DNA of 64,000 nt from Rhynchospora pubera (GCA_028095005.1 CM051459.1:133263657-133327656), one strand, 5' to 3'; numbered from the stretch's first letter, positions 9,516 through 21,610 are shown. A program made the numbers and translations. Notes: generated from the letters alone by a model not told the origin.

Positions 9516-12500
9516 ATGAGTTCAGCAGAAGATAAGGCTGGTCCTTCTGGTACTTCACCACCTCCCACCGAAGCACCCCCCACTGAAGCACCCTCAACCC
9601 AGCCTCGCCCAATAAGACGTAGGCGTCGCGCAGCCCGTCCCAGCGCCCAAAATGTCAATCCACCTGTACAACCGTAGGTCCCCTCCCTGGCAAAAAGCAT
9701 CTAGCTAGAGCCGAGTTGTCAGTCATCCTTATTGAATGAAAAGAAGCGGTTTATATGCACGCGCAGATGGGAATGATGTTAACGATGTTAAGCTATTGGG
9801 TGTATGCTGGTAAATCTTCGGCTTTCTTTGTTTGAGGTAAGCTCAGTTCGATCAGTAACAAGAGGGCGGGCGGCTGGTGGCCACAAGAACAAGTCAAGTA
9901 GGGGAGCGAAACAAGGAGAGATAGAGAGAATCTTGCATGTTATACATAGCTGGGACCAGTTCCCGGCTAGGAGAGCTGGATTCTCTAGCTTTTTCTTTAG
10001 CAACGGCTCCTAAAAGAATGTTGAATTCCAATTGGTTAGCTTAAGCTTATTTAAGCTATATTTAATTCATTGAGCTATGAAACTCACATCATCTCTTATG
10101 TTTTGCGCCGTGTATTCATCCGAATTATATCCCCGATCAAGTTATGGACACGTTCACGAAACTGGAAGTCTTTTGGATCCCATGCAGTCAATGCCAATGG
10201 GTGCGTCGGCCAACGTAGAAAACCAACAGGTTTTGTTTGTTACGGATAACGAGCATCCCGTTGGTTTGTCTTTTGAGGAGGTAATAGATTGTTTTATGTT
10301 AATTTAGATTCTTTTGCTTTAATAATTTAGATTTCTTAATAGACTTATAAATTGTATTAAATGGTTATTATAAATTGTATTAACAAATTAATTGAAAATG
10401 AGGTTTATTGTAAATGGTTATTATAAATTGTATTAACAAATTAGTTGAAAATGAGGTTTATTGTAAATTTTTAGATTAACAAATTAATTGTCAATCTAAT
10501 AAATTGTATTTATTTTAAATGCTTGTAAATGCTTATCAATTGTATTATAAATTGTATTTTTAATACAACGGGTTATGTTTTGTGTTAATGCAGCGTGAAA
10601 CACATTTGGAGACGAGATCGCACAAGCGAACGATTAAGGTGGACGATCGGATTGAGGGTAGGCTGATCAAACTGGGGCTCAGTCACATTACGAAGGTGAA
10701 GCATGTCAACGTCGACATGCCATTACTGAAGGCAATGGTCGAGTTTTGACGTCCGGAGACACATACTTTTCATTTTCCCGTTGGAGAGATGACCGTTACT
10801 TTACAGGTAATTTATTTAAACTTGATATTAAATATTTTTAATATAATTTTCGTATTAATTTTCACAATTAATTGTAACATAAAATTTTGACTTAACATGA
10901 CACGAATTTAATGTCACATTTATTTAAACTTTATATTTAAAATTCAAATTTGAATATTAATTTTCATAATATTAACATGACACGAATTGCAATATTAACA
11001 TGACACGAATTTAACGTATTTTGTAATTGTTACCAGGATGTTGCATTCTTATATGGTTTGCGCTCGACGGGCATTCCAGTTAGGTCGAATACGAGAGGGC
11101 CCTGGGAGGAAAAGATTCGTGCAAATCTTTATCCTCATGAAGATTTGGGAGACTGGCACAGAGAAAGGAGTAGCAGGGAGTAAGTGAAAAAAATAAAGTG
11201 CAATATTGATTTTTGCTATTCAGTATATGCATTGCTTACTTGTATTGATTATTTTAAATTTGTACAATGCAGGGGCGATGTTGTGGGCAACAACATCAAG
11301 TTAAAATGGTTGCGACAAAATTGCGGGGTGGCGCCACAGGCAGGTGCTACTGATGAGGAGTTAGACCGATACACGCGTGCAGTTGATCTAGAGCTATTTG
11401 GGACGTTGATGTTTCCAGATATTTCTCAGAATTTCGTCCCAGCATACTATTTGGAGCTCATATCGGTATAATTTTCTTAACTTAAATAATTTTTTTATTT
11501 GTTTACCAGCAATTTAATTTTGTTATTTAAAAAAAATATAGCACAATTAACCAGCAATTTAATTTTGTTATTGAAAAAAAATAGAGCACAATTAACCAGC
11601 AATTTAATTTTGTTATTTAAAAAAAATATAGCACAATTAACCAGAAATTTAATTTTGTTATTTAAAAAAAATATAAATTATTATAGCAAGACTAATATTA
11701 TTATAGCACAATTATTATAGCAAAATTGTTTGCATGGTTATTATTGTTTTCAATGTTCTCGAATTGAGTTTGAATGCGTTGTTTAATTTAAATGCAGGGC
11801 AATTTGAATGAAGTTCCGGACTTCAATTGGGGAGGTGCCACGCTTGCTTGTCTATATCGTGCTCTGGACCGTGCCTCCATGCGTTTCAAGATTGTGACGG
11901 GACCTTGGATGCTACTATTGTTTTGGGCATGGTCATACCTCCCTGTTTGTCGCCCAGAGGTTGCTCCTATCGGTGGATTAGGACAGCCTAACCTAGATTC
12001 ATGTGTGCCGTTTGGCAGGTAATAACTTATAATAATTTTTCAATAATTTTATGCAAATTACAACACATCAATCCTAACCTTCAAAATTTTCAGGAAATGG
12101 GGCGAAGCTCGGTCTTTCTCACGGAGCCAGCACCGCGGGATAGTGGAGAACGCACGGGATTACCTAGCCGTGTTGAACGTTGATGACGTCAACTGGTTTC
12201 CGTACATTTTCTACAGGGCTGTCATGCCATGGGTAACACAGCAGGGTTCCATAGCGGAGCATGTTCGGTTGCCGCTGATTTTTTACCACATTGTTGCCTA
12301 CTACTACCCTGACCGTTGTAGGCATCAGTTTGGACTGTACCAGTTTACTCCTCCTCCACTACCTGTGGTACGTTTGCTATATTTTTCCGATTTATCATAC
12401 GATTAACTACTATTTAATTAGAGTAAAGAACTAACGTGTTTATTTTAACATAGTTGGGACGTGACACAGAACCTGCTGGGTTTCCAGCACGGTACCTATC

Positions 12501-13621
12501 GAGATCGCCCAGATTTTGCTACCATTTTTGCGGGTGCACATGCTAAGTGGACTGACGAGGCATTACAGGCACGCCAGCTGGAGACTCGATCCTGGAGTGC
12601 TACTGATACGTTGCGGTACTTCCGATGGTTTTGGCGATACGGTGCCTCCGAGAGACCCACGCCACGAGAGGATGCCGAGGCACGTCTCCAGCGTACTCAG
12701 CAGCTGCCTCTTGCTCAGAGGCAGTACACAAACATGGGGTCCAGACTTCGCAATACGGTACTTCCTAATTTTTTAAATATGGAATGTATGATTGGTAAAT
12801 GGAATTGTGCAATATGTCATTATTCTCGTAAATTGCAGGGCAACTCTGCGCTGAAGAATGCACTTCATGCATTGGGACTGGTTGTGAAGAAGGGGTGCAG
12901 AAGGGTGGGAAAGGCAATTCTCGCCAACTGTCGTTCGCAGTTGCATGATGCTTCCATCCCTTTGAGGTAATTTTAAATACTAATTTTAGATACTAATTTA
13001 TTTATATTGATATTGTTTTTTTTAATATTATAGGATGGTCGACTGAATACCGGGCGATTAGATGATATTTTAGGACCACGCACGTTCTTTCCTACTCATT
13101 TTCCAGCCTCAGGTCCTACTCCATCCATGCATAGTGCATCAGCATCGACCTCGCAGTTTGCTGGCATTTCTTAGGATCCCACTGGCATTTTCCAGCCTCA
13201 TGATCATCCACCGTACTTCTTTGAACCATTTGGTATGCCTTCCTCTTTTCCTGCATTTACTGTTCCTCCATTTACTGTTCTGTCAATGCCTACGCCTTCT
13301 TCTATTCCATCATTTGGCACTCCGTTGGGTAGTATAGGAGGGACAGACTCGTTCAGCACATTCCTACGGACGGCCGGAGATGAGGAGGGTGATTATGTCC
13401 CTATAGCGACTCCTCAGGAGGCTGGGCAGCCTGTTGAGTTTGGGCCCATACAGCAGGAGGCTCAGCAGGACCAGCAGGAGGACCGCCAGGAGGAGGACGA
13501 TGGGGATACGGACTCCACTGACTCAGGAGACGTTACTGCCCCGGCTAGACGAGATAGGCGTGCGGTGAGGGTGATTGACAGATTTTCACCTTCAGGACCT
13601 AGGAGGAGGCGGCAGCGTTAG
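9516..13621 (+). pseudogene. plant mobile domain (PMD) gene, copy A, broken
   Basis: It is homologous exon by exon to the intact gene 51619-55085 in element B, starting MSSAED. PMD hallmarks are visible: RPETHTFHFPVGEMTVTLQ (10750-10806), then a long conserved region to about 12760. Lesions: a ~535-bp foreign insertion in exon 1 (9675-10209); a TGA at 10747-10749 where B has Trp; loss of the AG acceptor before the SWDV exon (CAG to CAT near 12450); absence of the short exon matching 52286-52415 of B; and a TAG at 13172-13174. It cannot make a full protein. PMD proteins are otherwise known from MAIN/MAIL silencing factors and from transposable elements. Confidence 0.85.
9675..10209. other. foreign insertion in PMD gene A, organelle-like
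   Basis: Element B reads straight from PPVQP to ANAENQQV at this point, while A has about 535 bp in between with higher GC and no target duplication. Its texture (GC-balanced, with short unspliced open frames) suggests mitochondrial DNA, but I could not name a gene in it. A repair-type insertion is the simplest reading; the organellar origin is unverified. Confidence 0.5.
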
Positions 13622-14099
13622 TTATAATTGACAGTTCTTTTTTATTTATGGACTTGTGACATGTTTATGACTCTTGATGGACGGATTGTTTATTTTTCGT
13701 TTATGGACTTGTGATTGACTTGTGTATTACTGATGATGATTGGCTATTTTTCGTTTATGACTTCTGATTGACTTGTGTATTTATTGGATTGCTTATTATG
13801 ACTTGTGATGATGGACTTGTGTATTATTATGACTTGGAATTTCAGAGTGCAAAGCACTACTTGAAACATAAACGTTTATGTATTGAAACGCCAATAAATG
13901 AAATACTCCAAACAACAACTTTTATCCATTAAACGTCAACACATTAAAACCACAACTTATAGTGTAAAGCACTACAAAAAATAAAGAAAAATAAAAAACA
14001 ACCATAAAAATAAAACATTGCATTAACAATTCCAACTAAAGTACATTAACAACCATAATAATAAAACACATAAATATTACAATAATATAAATATTTGGA
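13622..14099. terminator. spacer between convergent genes, element A
   Basis: About 480 bp with repeats of GACTTGTGATTGACTTGTGTATT and two small hairpins, AGTGCAAAGCACT (13846-13858) and AGTGTAAAGCACT (13961-13973), that are also present in element B. It should contain both 3' ends and poly(A) signals. Confidence 0.5.
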
Positions 14100-15044
14100 G
14101 ATTTTGACTATCTACATGTTGTAGAATTTCATCCCACCATGGTTGCTCATCTTCATCATTCGGTTGTTGTTGATTACTCGCACCAGTGTTGTCAGCGAAC
14201 TGAGCGACTTCGTTCCAAAAAGCATCATCATCTTCTTGTTGATTACTCGGAACACTGTTGTCAACGAATTGAGCGGCTTCGTTCCAAAAAACCGCTTCGG
14301 TTTCTTCTTTTCTATCTCTACCATTCGGCTTGCCGCAATTTGTCGAAAATCATCCCTCTTATTCATTTCTCTCAATTTTTGCTCTGATTTTTTGAGCCTT
14401 TTTTCCCTTGCCTCTTCTTCCCTAATTTTTTATTTACGATCAATTTCTTCATTTCTTTCTTTAATAATCCTCTGCGTCTCTATGTCCCGAGTTCTTTGTT
14501 CATTCTCGTCGTGACGTTTGTGCTCATGGTAGTGGTCACGCAATATGTTTTCTTTGTAATTGAAAATTTGAGCACACCTTGTACAGGTCACTGTGTGGTC
14601 TCCATTAAAGTTGTATATTTTCTCGTAAACGGTCCAGTGAGTTGGTTCACACGAGAGGTAGGGTTTCGGTTGTTGTTGGGGGATGGGTTGAGGTTCTGTG
14701 TAATATTTTTTGTACCAGTCATATCGCCTTTCTCGGTTCAGATTCTTTTCGTGTTCCCGCCATCGTCGCTCCTGGTACTCCTTCTGTTCCCTTTCCGGCC
14801 CACCATTAATGTGCCATTGGTAGTGTATTTTTAACTCGAGCACGTCTCCCTCTTCAGTCGTGTCTTCATGGATGTTGTATTTCAAAGTGCGATAACAAGA
14901 GCGGCAAATTGCCTCGTATTCTCCGTTTTCTGGTTGATTTCTATTGGCAGGGTAATGGTAGAAAGTTGGCCAATACTCAATGCGGGTTGCTCTTCGATAG
15001 TTTGGAACATCATTATTTGAGTTAGAGCTATTTCATTTGTCCAT
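14100..15044 (-). pseudogene. double BED-like zinc finger gene, copy A, broken
   Basis: Copy of the 316-aa gene 50191-51141, starting MDKGNSS at 15044. Both C-x2-C/H-x3-H fingers are intact in sequence. A TAA replaces a Gln codon near 14430 (after NEEIDRK), a 1-bp loss in the IEKEE run shifts the frame near 14300, and the final stop is mutated to CAA. Only the first ~205 residues, including both fingers, could still be translated. Confidence 0.85.
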
Positions 15045-15320
15045 TGTACTGAAGGTTTTAACAAGAAGGAGGTAGTGGGTGTTTGTGCATTCTAATTCAA
15101 CAATGGCTGCTTTTATAAATAATTTCAGTAGTTCAAAGATGACATTGTAAAATCAAATCTTGTCATGTCTTTTGCAGTCTTTATCAGAGCATGCTTGTAC
15201 TTTTTTTTCTAAAAATTAAATAATACACCTTCGAACGCGTTTATAAAACGCGCTCTAGGGCTTTGAACGCGTTTTATAAACGCGTACGAAGCTCTGACAA
15301 ACGAGAGGAAAGTGGACAAC

Positions 15321-15509
15321 ATCTCTCCTTCGTACGCGTTTATAAAACGCGTTGGGAGCCCTGGAGCGCGTTTTATAAACGCGTACGGAGGGGAATTGCT
15401 AAACGCTCTTCTAAAACGCGTTGGAACTTTCTTCTTATTAAAAAATAATAATAATAATTCTGTATATTAAAATTTTTTCTGTCTAAATTTTTATATTAAT
15501 TAATTTCGG
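15321..15509 (-). repeat. right TIR of PMD element A
   Basis: Inverted match of the left TIR. The outer hairpin is 15332-15386 and the inner hairpin 15233-15287. Confidence 0.9.
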
Positions 15510-15578
15510 CCATTACAGACATGAAATGACAAACAAAATGGCCCATTCCGTGTCCGTTTCACACGTTTGACAGGCATA

Positions 15579-15892
15579 CCTCCACATGCACCTTGCATCA
15601 TTCTTATTGCACCAGGACCAACATCTCTAGGTACCGGTGCGCGATTATTATCTAAACCTTATACTAAAATAGCAGTTTATTCTATTACAAAATCCAAAAT
15701 ACTAACAACAAAATGTAAACCTAAACAACAATCCAGTTACAAGCAACCCCACCATGTTTGAAGAGGTATCTAAGCAGCATCAACCCACAAAAACCCTTTG
15801 CTGCATTATTGAAAATTTGCCTCATATCACACGCAATTAATTCCTCCTTCTTCACCCTCGGTAATTTGCATCGTTAGTCTATATTAGGTAGA
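15579..15892. other. flank between PMD element A and hAT1
   Basis: Non-coding. It probably continues the 3' side of the LINE remnant seen at 21108-21475, because hAT1 inserted between the two parts (AGCACCAT repeated at both edges). Confidence 0.4.
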
Positions 15893-16197
15893 AGCACCAT
15901 TAGACCTGTCAATATGTTAACAAATTAACGTTTTAACGTTACGTATAAAGGGCACGGAACGTTAAATGGCCGAAATTTTAGTTCCGTTGGGCCGACGGAA
16001 CATTAATTGAAAATGGGCCGCTATTTCCGTAAAAATACGTAACGTAAACGTAAGGCCCCATTTCCGTTTACGTTTTTTCCGTATTAACGCTTATAAATTT
16101 TAATCCCCGACATATTCGAGAATTCGGTGAATTGTAGAGGAGAGACGGAGACAACGAGGCTCGAGGCTGTCTGATGGAGACATAAACCTAATGCGCC

Positions 16198-16224
16198 GCT
16201 CCTCTCTCTCTCTCTCTCTCTCTA
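16198..16224. repeat. CT microsatellite in hAT1 leader
   Basis: An uninterrupted CT run in the 5' region of hAT1, upstream of the transposase start. Confidence 0.8.
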
Positions 16225-16912
16225 TCTGTCGCCTCCTTTAGTCCTTCTTCCCTCGCACGCCTGGTCCTCTCTCTCTGTCTCTCTCTTACACAGAACAATA
16301 CCTAAGCCTTCGTCAGTCGTCACTCATCAGCAATCACTTCTTCCGCCGTTTCTCTCTGAACAGTAGGGAACAATAGCCATCATGATTGTTTACTTTCAAT
16401 TCCTCTTATACATGGATCGTGAAGGGAAAAAATGGACAGAAAAGAGAGAGAAAAAAAGAGATCCAGTCAGAGAAAGAAAGAAATCGCTGAAGAGGTGTGG
16501 AAAGCTTGGTGACTGGTGAGGTGGAAGCAAGGTGGTTCGCTGTCACGGTGTGGCTGACTGGCTAGTCGGACTCCTCTCCTTTGCCTCTTTCTGGTACACT
16601 AGCAAATCCTATTTCTCTCCTTTGTTCGTTTTTGTTCAAATTGTGGTTCGCTTTTTGGAAAATAAAAACAGATCTGAAATTTGGTACTGTTTTTTTTTTT
16701 GGAAAAATTTCAGAAATTTGTGTTACATTTTTTTGCAAACTGTTTGTTCTAATCTGTATTGGTTCTGTTTGTTACATTTTTTTGGCAAAATTACATAAAT
16801 TTGGTACTGTTTTGTTCCGATCTATATTTACTCAGCCCCATTTAATACCTGTAATTAATGGCGCTAAAGGAGAGACAGTCTCAGAAAGTCAGACAGATAT
16901 GATTTGCATTGA

Positions 16913-17090
16913 TAGGTTTAATTAATAACCAATCATTTTGTATCATTAATAGGTGTAGTTAATAGGTTTAATTAATAACCAATCATTTTGTATCATTAAT
17001 AGGTGTAGTTAATAACCAATAATTTTCTGTCATTAATAGGTGTAGTTAATAGGTATAGTTAATAACCAATAATTTTCTGTCATTAATAGG
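16913..17090 (+). repeat. tandem TAGTTAATAACCAAT repeats in hAT1
   Basis: Units containing AATAACCAAT(C/A)ATTTT and CATTAATAGGTGTAGTTAAT repeat about three times with lengths of about 50-60 bp, inside the 5' non-coding part of hAT1. Confidence 0.75.
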
Positions 17091-17441
17091 TGATTAATTG
17101 CCAAGATAGTGCGTGTATAATTTTCTGTCATTAATATTCTGTCATTTAATTTTCTGTGATTAATTGCTAATTATTGTGTATAATTTGTAAAACATATTAT
17201 AGGTGTAGTTAAACCGTGTATAATTTGTAAAACACATTTTTTGTCATTAATTATTTTCTTTAGTTAATAAAATTCATTTTTACTTAGTTAGTTAATAGAA
17301 AATGCTTGTACTTAATTAGTAAATATAATTAATTAATATAAAATGCAACTGCTTGTATTTCTTTTTGTACTTAAATGCTTGTATTTGTATTTTTTTATTT
17401 GTACTTAAATACTTAAATGCTTGTATATTTTCAGATTGGTA

Positions 17442-20264
17442 ATGGCAAATGCAGAGAGTGCATCTGAACCAGATCTTGAACTCTCTGAGGACAGGTACTA
17501 ACTGCACCTATTAACTACACGGCTACACTTATATTTTTTTTTATATTACAAGTTGTTTATATTACATGACTGCTATTTTTTAATATTGTAGCTTTGGATT
17601 AGATCCAAATTACACTCCAGAGGAAATCCAAAGAGTTCAAAATGAAGCTAGACAAGTTGATGGTGACACTCAAGTCCCTCAAACACAAGTCCCTCAAACT
17701 GAAGTCCCTCAAACAGATCCTGAATGCACCAAAAAAAGAAAAAAAAGAGAAAAAATGACCTCTAAATATTGGCAGTATTTCATAAGGGGTGAGCCTAAAG
17801 AAGATGGCCTCTATGAGGCCAAATGCAAATTTTGTGGACACACTTATGACATGGGGAATGGAAGGGGCACTGGTTCTTTGATGCACCATTTTAAAAAGGC
17901 TTGCGAAAAGGTGCCAAAAGCCATGAGACACAAACCTAGTGCTCTACAGAAAATGTTGCAAGCTGGTACTACTACAGGTACAACTTGATTACTTGAGTGT
18001 TTCCCCTTTATTTCATTTTTAAAATATATTATGTACATGTAAATTATATTATGTACTTCTATTTTTAATGCAACACCAGCTCTTGATGTGTGGGAATTTA
18101 ATCAAATGAAATGTAGAAAGGGCCTTGCAAGAATGGTAGTTGCTCATGACTATCCTTTTAATTGTGTGAATCATTACTTTTTGAGAGAATTCTTAAGAGA
18201 CTTGCAACCTCAGTTTAAAGTACCATCAAGGAATACACTTAGGGCTGATTGCCTAAATATTTATGCTGAGGAAAGGGACATGTTGTATGATTTATTTAGC
18301 AAGTTAGATTGCAAGTTTAGTTTTACTAGTGACCTATGGTCAAACAAGGGTAGAGATAGAGGTTTTATGGCTCTTACTTGTCATTATATTGATGAAAGTT
18401 GGAAACTTCATAAGAGAGTCATTGCATTCTGTCCTTTGTCAAGTCCTCATACAGGCAAAAATATTGCTGATGCCATATATGAGAAGTTAGTGTTGTGGAA
18501 TTTGGATAAAAAAGCCTTATGTCTTGTACTTGATAGTAGTAGTGCTAATGATGTTAGTGTTAGGGAATTACTTAGTGGACCCATTCTTGATACATTGCCG
18601 GCTGATGGACAACTATTCCACCAGAGGTGTGGTTGTCACGTGTTAAACCTTATAGTCCAAGATGGACTTGATGTATTAGGTGATGAGATAACAATTATTC
18701 GAGAGACGATGAAGTACATTCGTCACTCACAGTCAAGAATGGAGAAGTTTAAGAAAGCTGTAGCTCAGGTTGATGAATTGATACTATCATACTACACTTT
18801 ATTTAATTTTGTTCTTGAAATGTAATTTTTATTAACTAATTATGTTGTATGCAATTTCAGGTAAAGGGCCCCGATAAAAAACCGGCATGGGATGTTCAAA
18901 CAAGGTGGAACTCCACCTATCTCATGTTGCAACTAGCATTTGAATTGAGAAAATCAATTGAAAGGTTTGTCGTTCTTGATAAAAATCCCGAGCTAGTTGC
19001 TGGTCTTGATTGGAACAAATTAAAGGCTTTACTTGATTGCCTAAAGGTTTTTTATGATGCTACTTTAACACTTAGTGGAACCAAGTATCCAACTCTCAAC
19101 TTATTCTTTCCAGAGTTCTGTGAAGTTTGTTTAAGCATCAAGAAGATGAGGAATTCTAACTATCCATTCATAGTTGAGATGAGTTCAAAAATGTATGCTA
19201 AGTGGGACAAGTATTGGACTGGTGGTAACATGTTGCTAGCAATTGCTTGTGTGTTTGATCCGAGATCAAAACTTGGTGTTGTTGAGTATTACATTAAGGA
19301 GATGTATCCTCATGACTATGACACATTCATGGCCAACTTGAATAATTGCATTAATGCATTATTCAAGGATTATGAGAAATCATACAATAGGCAGTCACAA
19401 GAACAAATTGGTAGCTCATCACAACAAGTGAGGTAATATCTCTAGTCTCCACTTGTTATTTATCTAAATTGGCAGTCACATGTTATCTATCTAAATTGCA
19501 TTATATAGTAAAGTGCATGTTATCTATTGTTTCCAAAATATGAATTACAAGTAATAAGATGTGTGCTTGAGCAATTTTTAGTTACATGCATATCCATGCA
19601 TGCAGGTTACATACTTACATCCATTATCTGTTTATTGTGCTTGAGAAAATTGTAGTTATCTATTTTCTTTATTTGAATAATCTGTTACTTGTAATGTGTG
19701 CTCGAGTAATTTTTGTGTTTGATATATTAGTGCCTCAGCTAGAGAGACTCAAAGTGACACAAGGGCTGGATTGAAAGATTACATGAAAAATAAAAAGAGG
19801 GCTGATCCTAAAAAATCAGAATTAGAGGAATATCTAGCCGATGGATTAGATGAAAACAGCTTGGATGTTGCATTTGATATCTTGTCATGGTGGAAATTAA
19901 AGGCAGCCAAGTATCCAATTTTGTCTCGGCTTGCTCGAGACATCCTAGCTGTGCCAATCTCCACTGTGGCATCTGAGTCTACGTTTAGTAATAGTGGTAG
20001 AACTCTAAGTCCAATAAGGAGCTCATTAAATGATGAAAGCATTGAGGCTCTCATATGTGCTCAAGATTGGTTGAGAGCTTCAGTCACAGGTACGACATCT
20101 TTATATTATGCTTAATGTTTATATTACTCATATGTACCTGTCATATATATACTAACATGCATCTTTATATTATGCTTAATGTAGAAAATGGTGGGGACTT
20201 TGGTGAGGTACTTTGGTCAAGTGATGAAACGCCATCGGATGCCGATGGCACTACCCACTCTTAG
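17442..20264 (+). CDS. hAT (Ac-like) transposase with BED finger, six exons
   Basis: Coding exons 17442-17494, 17592-17977, 18080-18768, 18861-19432, 19731-20089 and 20185-20264 join in phase with GT-AG introns to a 712-aa protein. In order: acidic N-terminus; three VPQT repeats (about 50-65); a BED zinc finger with C96, C99, H117, C122; an RNase H-like core with D231 (SDLWSNK) and D298 (LVLDSSSAND); the hAT C-x2-H motif at C330/H333; TRWNSTY; and the C-terminal dimerisation region (FDILSWWK, then LARDILAVPISTVASES with E649, likely third acidic residue). It cuts and reinserts the element. The start is the first ATG after a 5' untranslated exon. No stop or frameshift was found. Confidence 0.92.
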
Positions 20265-21107
20265 TGGGAACTTTGGTGACTGGTGAGGTACTCTGAATCA
20301 TTTTAGAACATTTTGTATGCCTTGCATTATGTTTAGATGTTTACAAGGCATGTTGGATTCATCAGATACTTGTGTAATTGTGCTTGTGTACTTTATGGCT
20401 CTTTGGCTCCTTGCATAGTTGCATGGTTGAAGCCTGGAGTTAGATTAGCTTGTTAGAGTACGATGGATTATGTTGTTTTTTGGTGGTTGAAGCCTGGAGT
20501 TGTAACAAGTGCACAAGTACACAATTTCTGCACTTGTGCAACTCTTTGGCTCCTTGGATAGTTGGATCTCAAGCAATGACCTCCAATGATGATTCATGTG
20601 TTTTATGGTTTTCTATTTAGCCATTGGCTGAGATTGGTAAAAACTGAGGAGATAGCTTGAGATTCAAAGTAGTTAATATGCTTAGTTTATGTGTGTTTAT
20701 GCTCTGAGTTGAATTCAAAGTTGAGATTCCAAGTAGTTAATGTGCTCTCAGTTTATGTAATGCTCTGGTTCACTGTTTGGCTTGCTTGCTTGAGATGTAT
20801 TTTGACCTCTTTAATACATTTTATTTGCTATGTTGAGATATGTTTGGCTGCCGTATAAATTGGTTTTAAACTTGCAAATTTTCTATGTTAGTTGATATAG
20901 TTTTTAAACTGTTTTTGGTAACTTGATTGGAGGGAAAAACGGAAGTCAATTTCTAACGTTATTAACGTTTTTTCCGTTAATGTACACGTAACATTAAGCG
21001 GAAGGAAAAAGCTTGACGTTTATTAAATGAAACGTTAAACGTTACATAATTCTATTCCGTCACATTAACGTAACATTAAACGTAAGAGGGGATTTCCGTT
21101 AATGTTA

Positions 21108-21475
21108 CTAACGTTTGACAGGTCTAAGCACCATCGCCTTTTCCTTTATGTTGCCTTTCCACATCTCTGACCAATAAAAAATAAAAGCATGAATCTTGGC
21201 TCCCATTGATCTAAATGAGAGACCTGACGAGCTGTTGAAAATTTTGTCATTCCTACAACACCATAATACCAACAAGATAGCCCCACTATAAATTTGCACA
21301 GGTGGTATCATTTGATATTCTGTAGAAACAAGTGCCAAATACCTTTACTTTGGGAGCATTGAACAAGAAGTGGTCTAAACTTTCTGAGGACAAACAATTA
21401 ACACAGGTGGTATCTCCTTGCCAACCCCGCTTAACTAATTCTACCTTTAGTCAAAATCTTTCTTTTTATAAACCA
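21108..21475 (-). pseudogene. LINE reverse transcriptase C-terminal remnant (zf-RVT)
   Basis: The minus strand reads VKRGWQGDTTCVNCLSSES followed by LDHFLF, the C-x2-C...H zinc motif that follows reverse transcriptase in plant LINEs. After a frame change come a WCCRNDKIF segment and the usual C-terminal end. hAT1 split it at 21126/21135. It abuts, and probably replaced, the 3' end of the RING-ePHD copy 1 gene. Confidence 0.7.
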
Positions 21476-21610
21476 TCCAAAGGAAAATCTGTATCTTTAG
21501 GTTACCTTAACATTTCATATTTTGCTAAAGTTATGGTCTCTTACTCCTCCATCTGAGAACCAATTTTAGAGACTCTTTAGTTAAAAATGTGTGGAAAAGA
21601 AAACTAGTAC

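Larger units (their letters stand above)
8371..15509. mobile_element. PMD element A: long-TIR, 9-bp TSD transposon with two convergent genes (decayed)
   Basis: It begins CCGAAATTAATTAATAT and ends with the same sequence inverted. The 9-bp target duplication CCATTACAG is perfect (8362-8370 and 15510-15518). TIRs are about 185 bp. The element is 7,139 bp and carries a plus-strand PMD gene and a minus-strand double zinc finger gene that converge; both are broken. Length of target duplication and TIR point to the Mutator-like group, but no MURA-type transposase is present. Element B (49727-56328) has the same plan. Confidence 0.9.
8165..15578. mobile_element. degenerate hAT-like element hosting PMD element A
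   Basis: The ends TAGGGCTGCCAA (8165) and, inverted, TATGCCTGTCAA (15578) resemble the TIRs of other hAT elements in this window. With PMD element A removed it is only about 320 bp, rich in AAACGAAAC/GTTTCGTTT-like motifs. The flanking octamers ACTCCGCC and CCTCCACA match at only 5 of 8 positions, so the boundary is tentative. Confidence 0.45.
15901..21126 (+). mobile_element. hAT transposon hAT1, complete and possibly autonomous
   Basis: Perfect 12-bp TIRs TAGACCTGTCAA (15901-15912, and inverted at 21115-21126) and a perfect 8-bp target duplication AGCACCAT (15893-15900, 21127-21134). Both ends carry many TTAACGTTA/ACGTAAC subterminal motifs, the usual transposase binding pattern of hAT elements. 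The 5,226-bp element contains one spliced transposase gene without visible lesions. It inserted into a LINE remnant. Confidence 0.95.

Noticed and set aside
14143..14514. Plus-strand frames in element A (and the mirror set at 50401-51097)
   Set aside because: They are antisense shadows of the double zinc finger gene.
8371..15509. CRISPR-like reading of the repeated GTACGCG hairpins
   Set aside because: There are only two repeats per TIR, they are inverted, spacers are not unique, and this is a plant nuclear transposon terminus.
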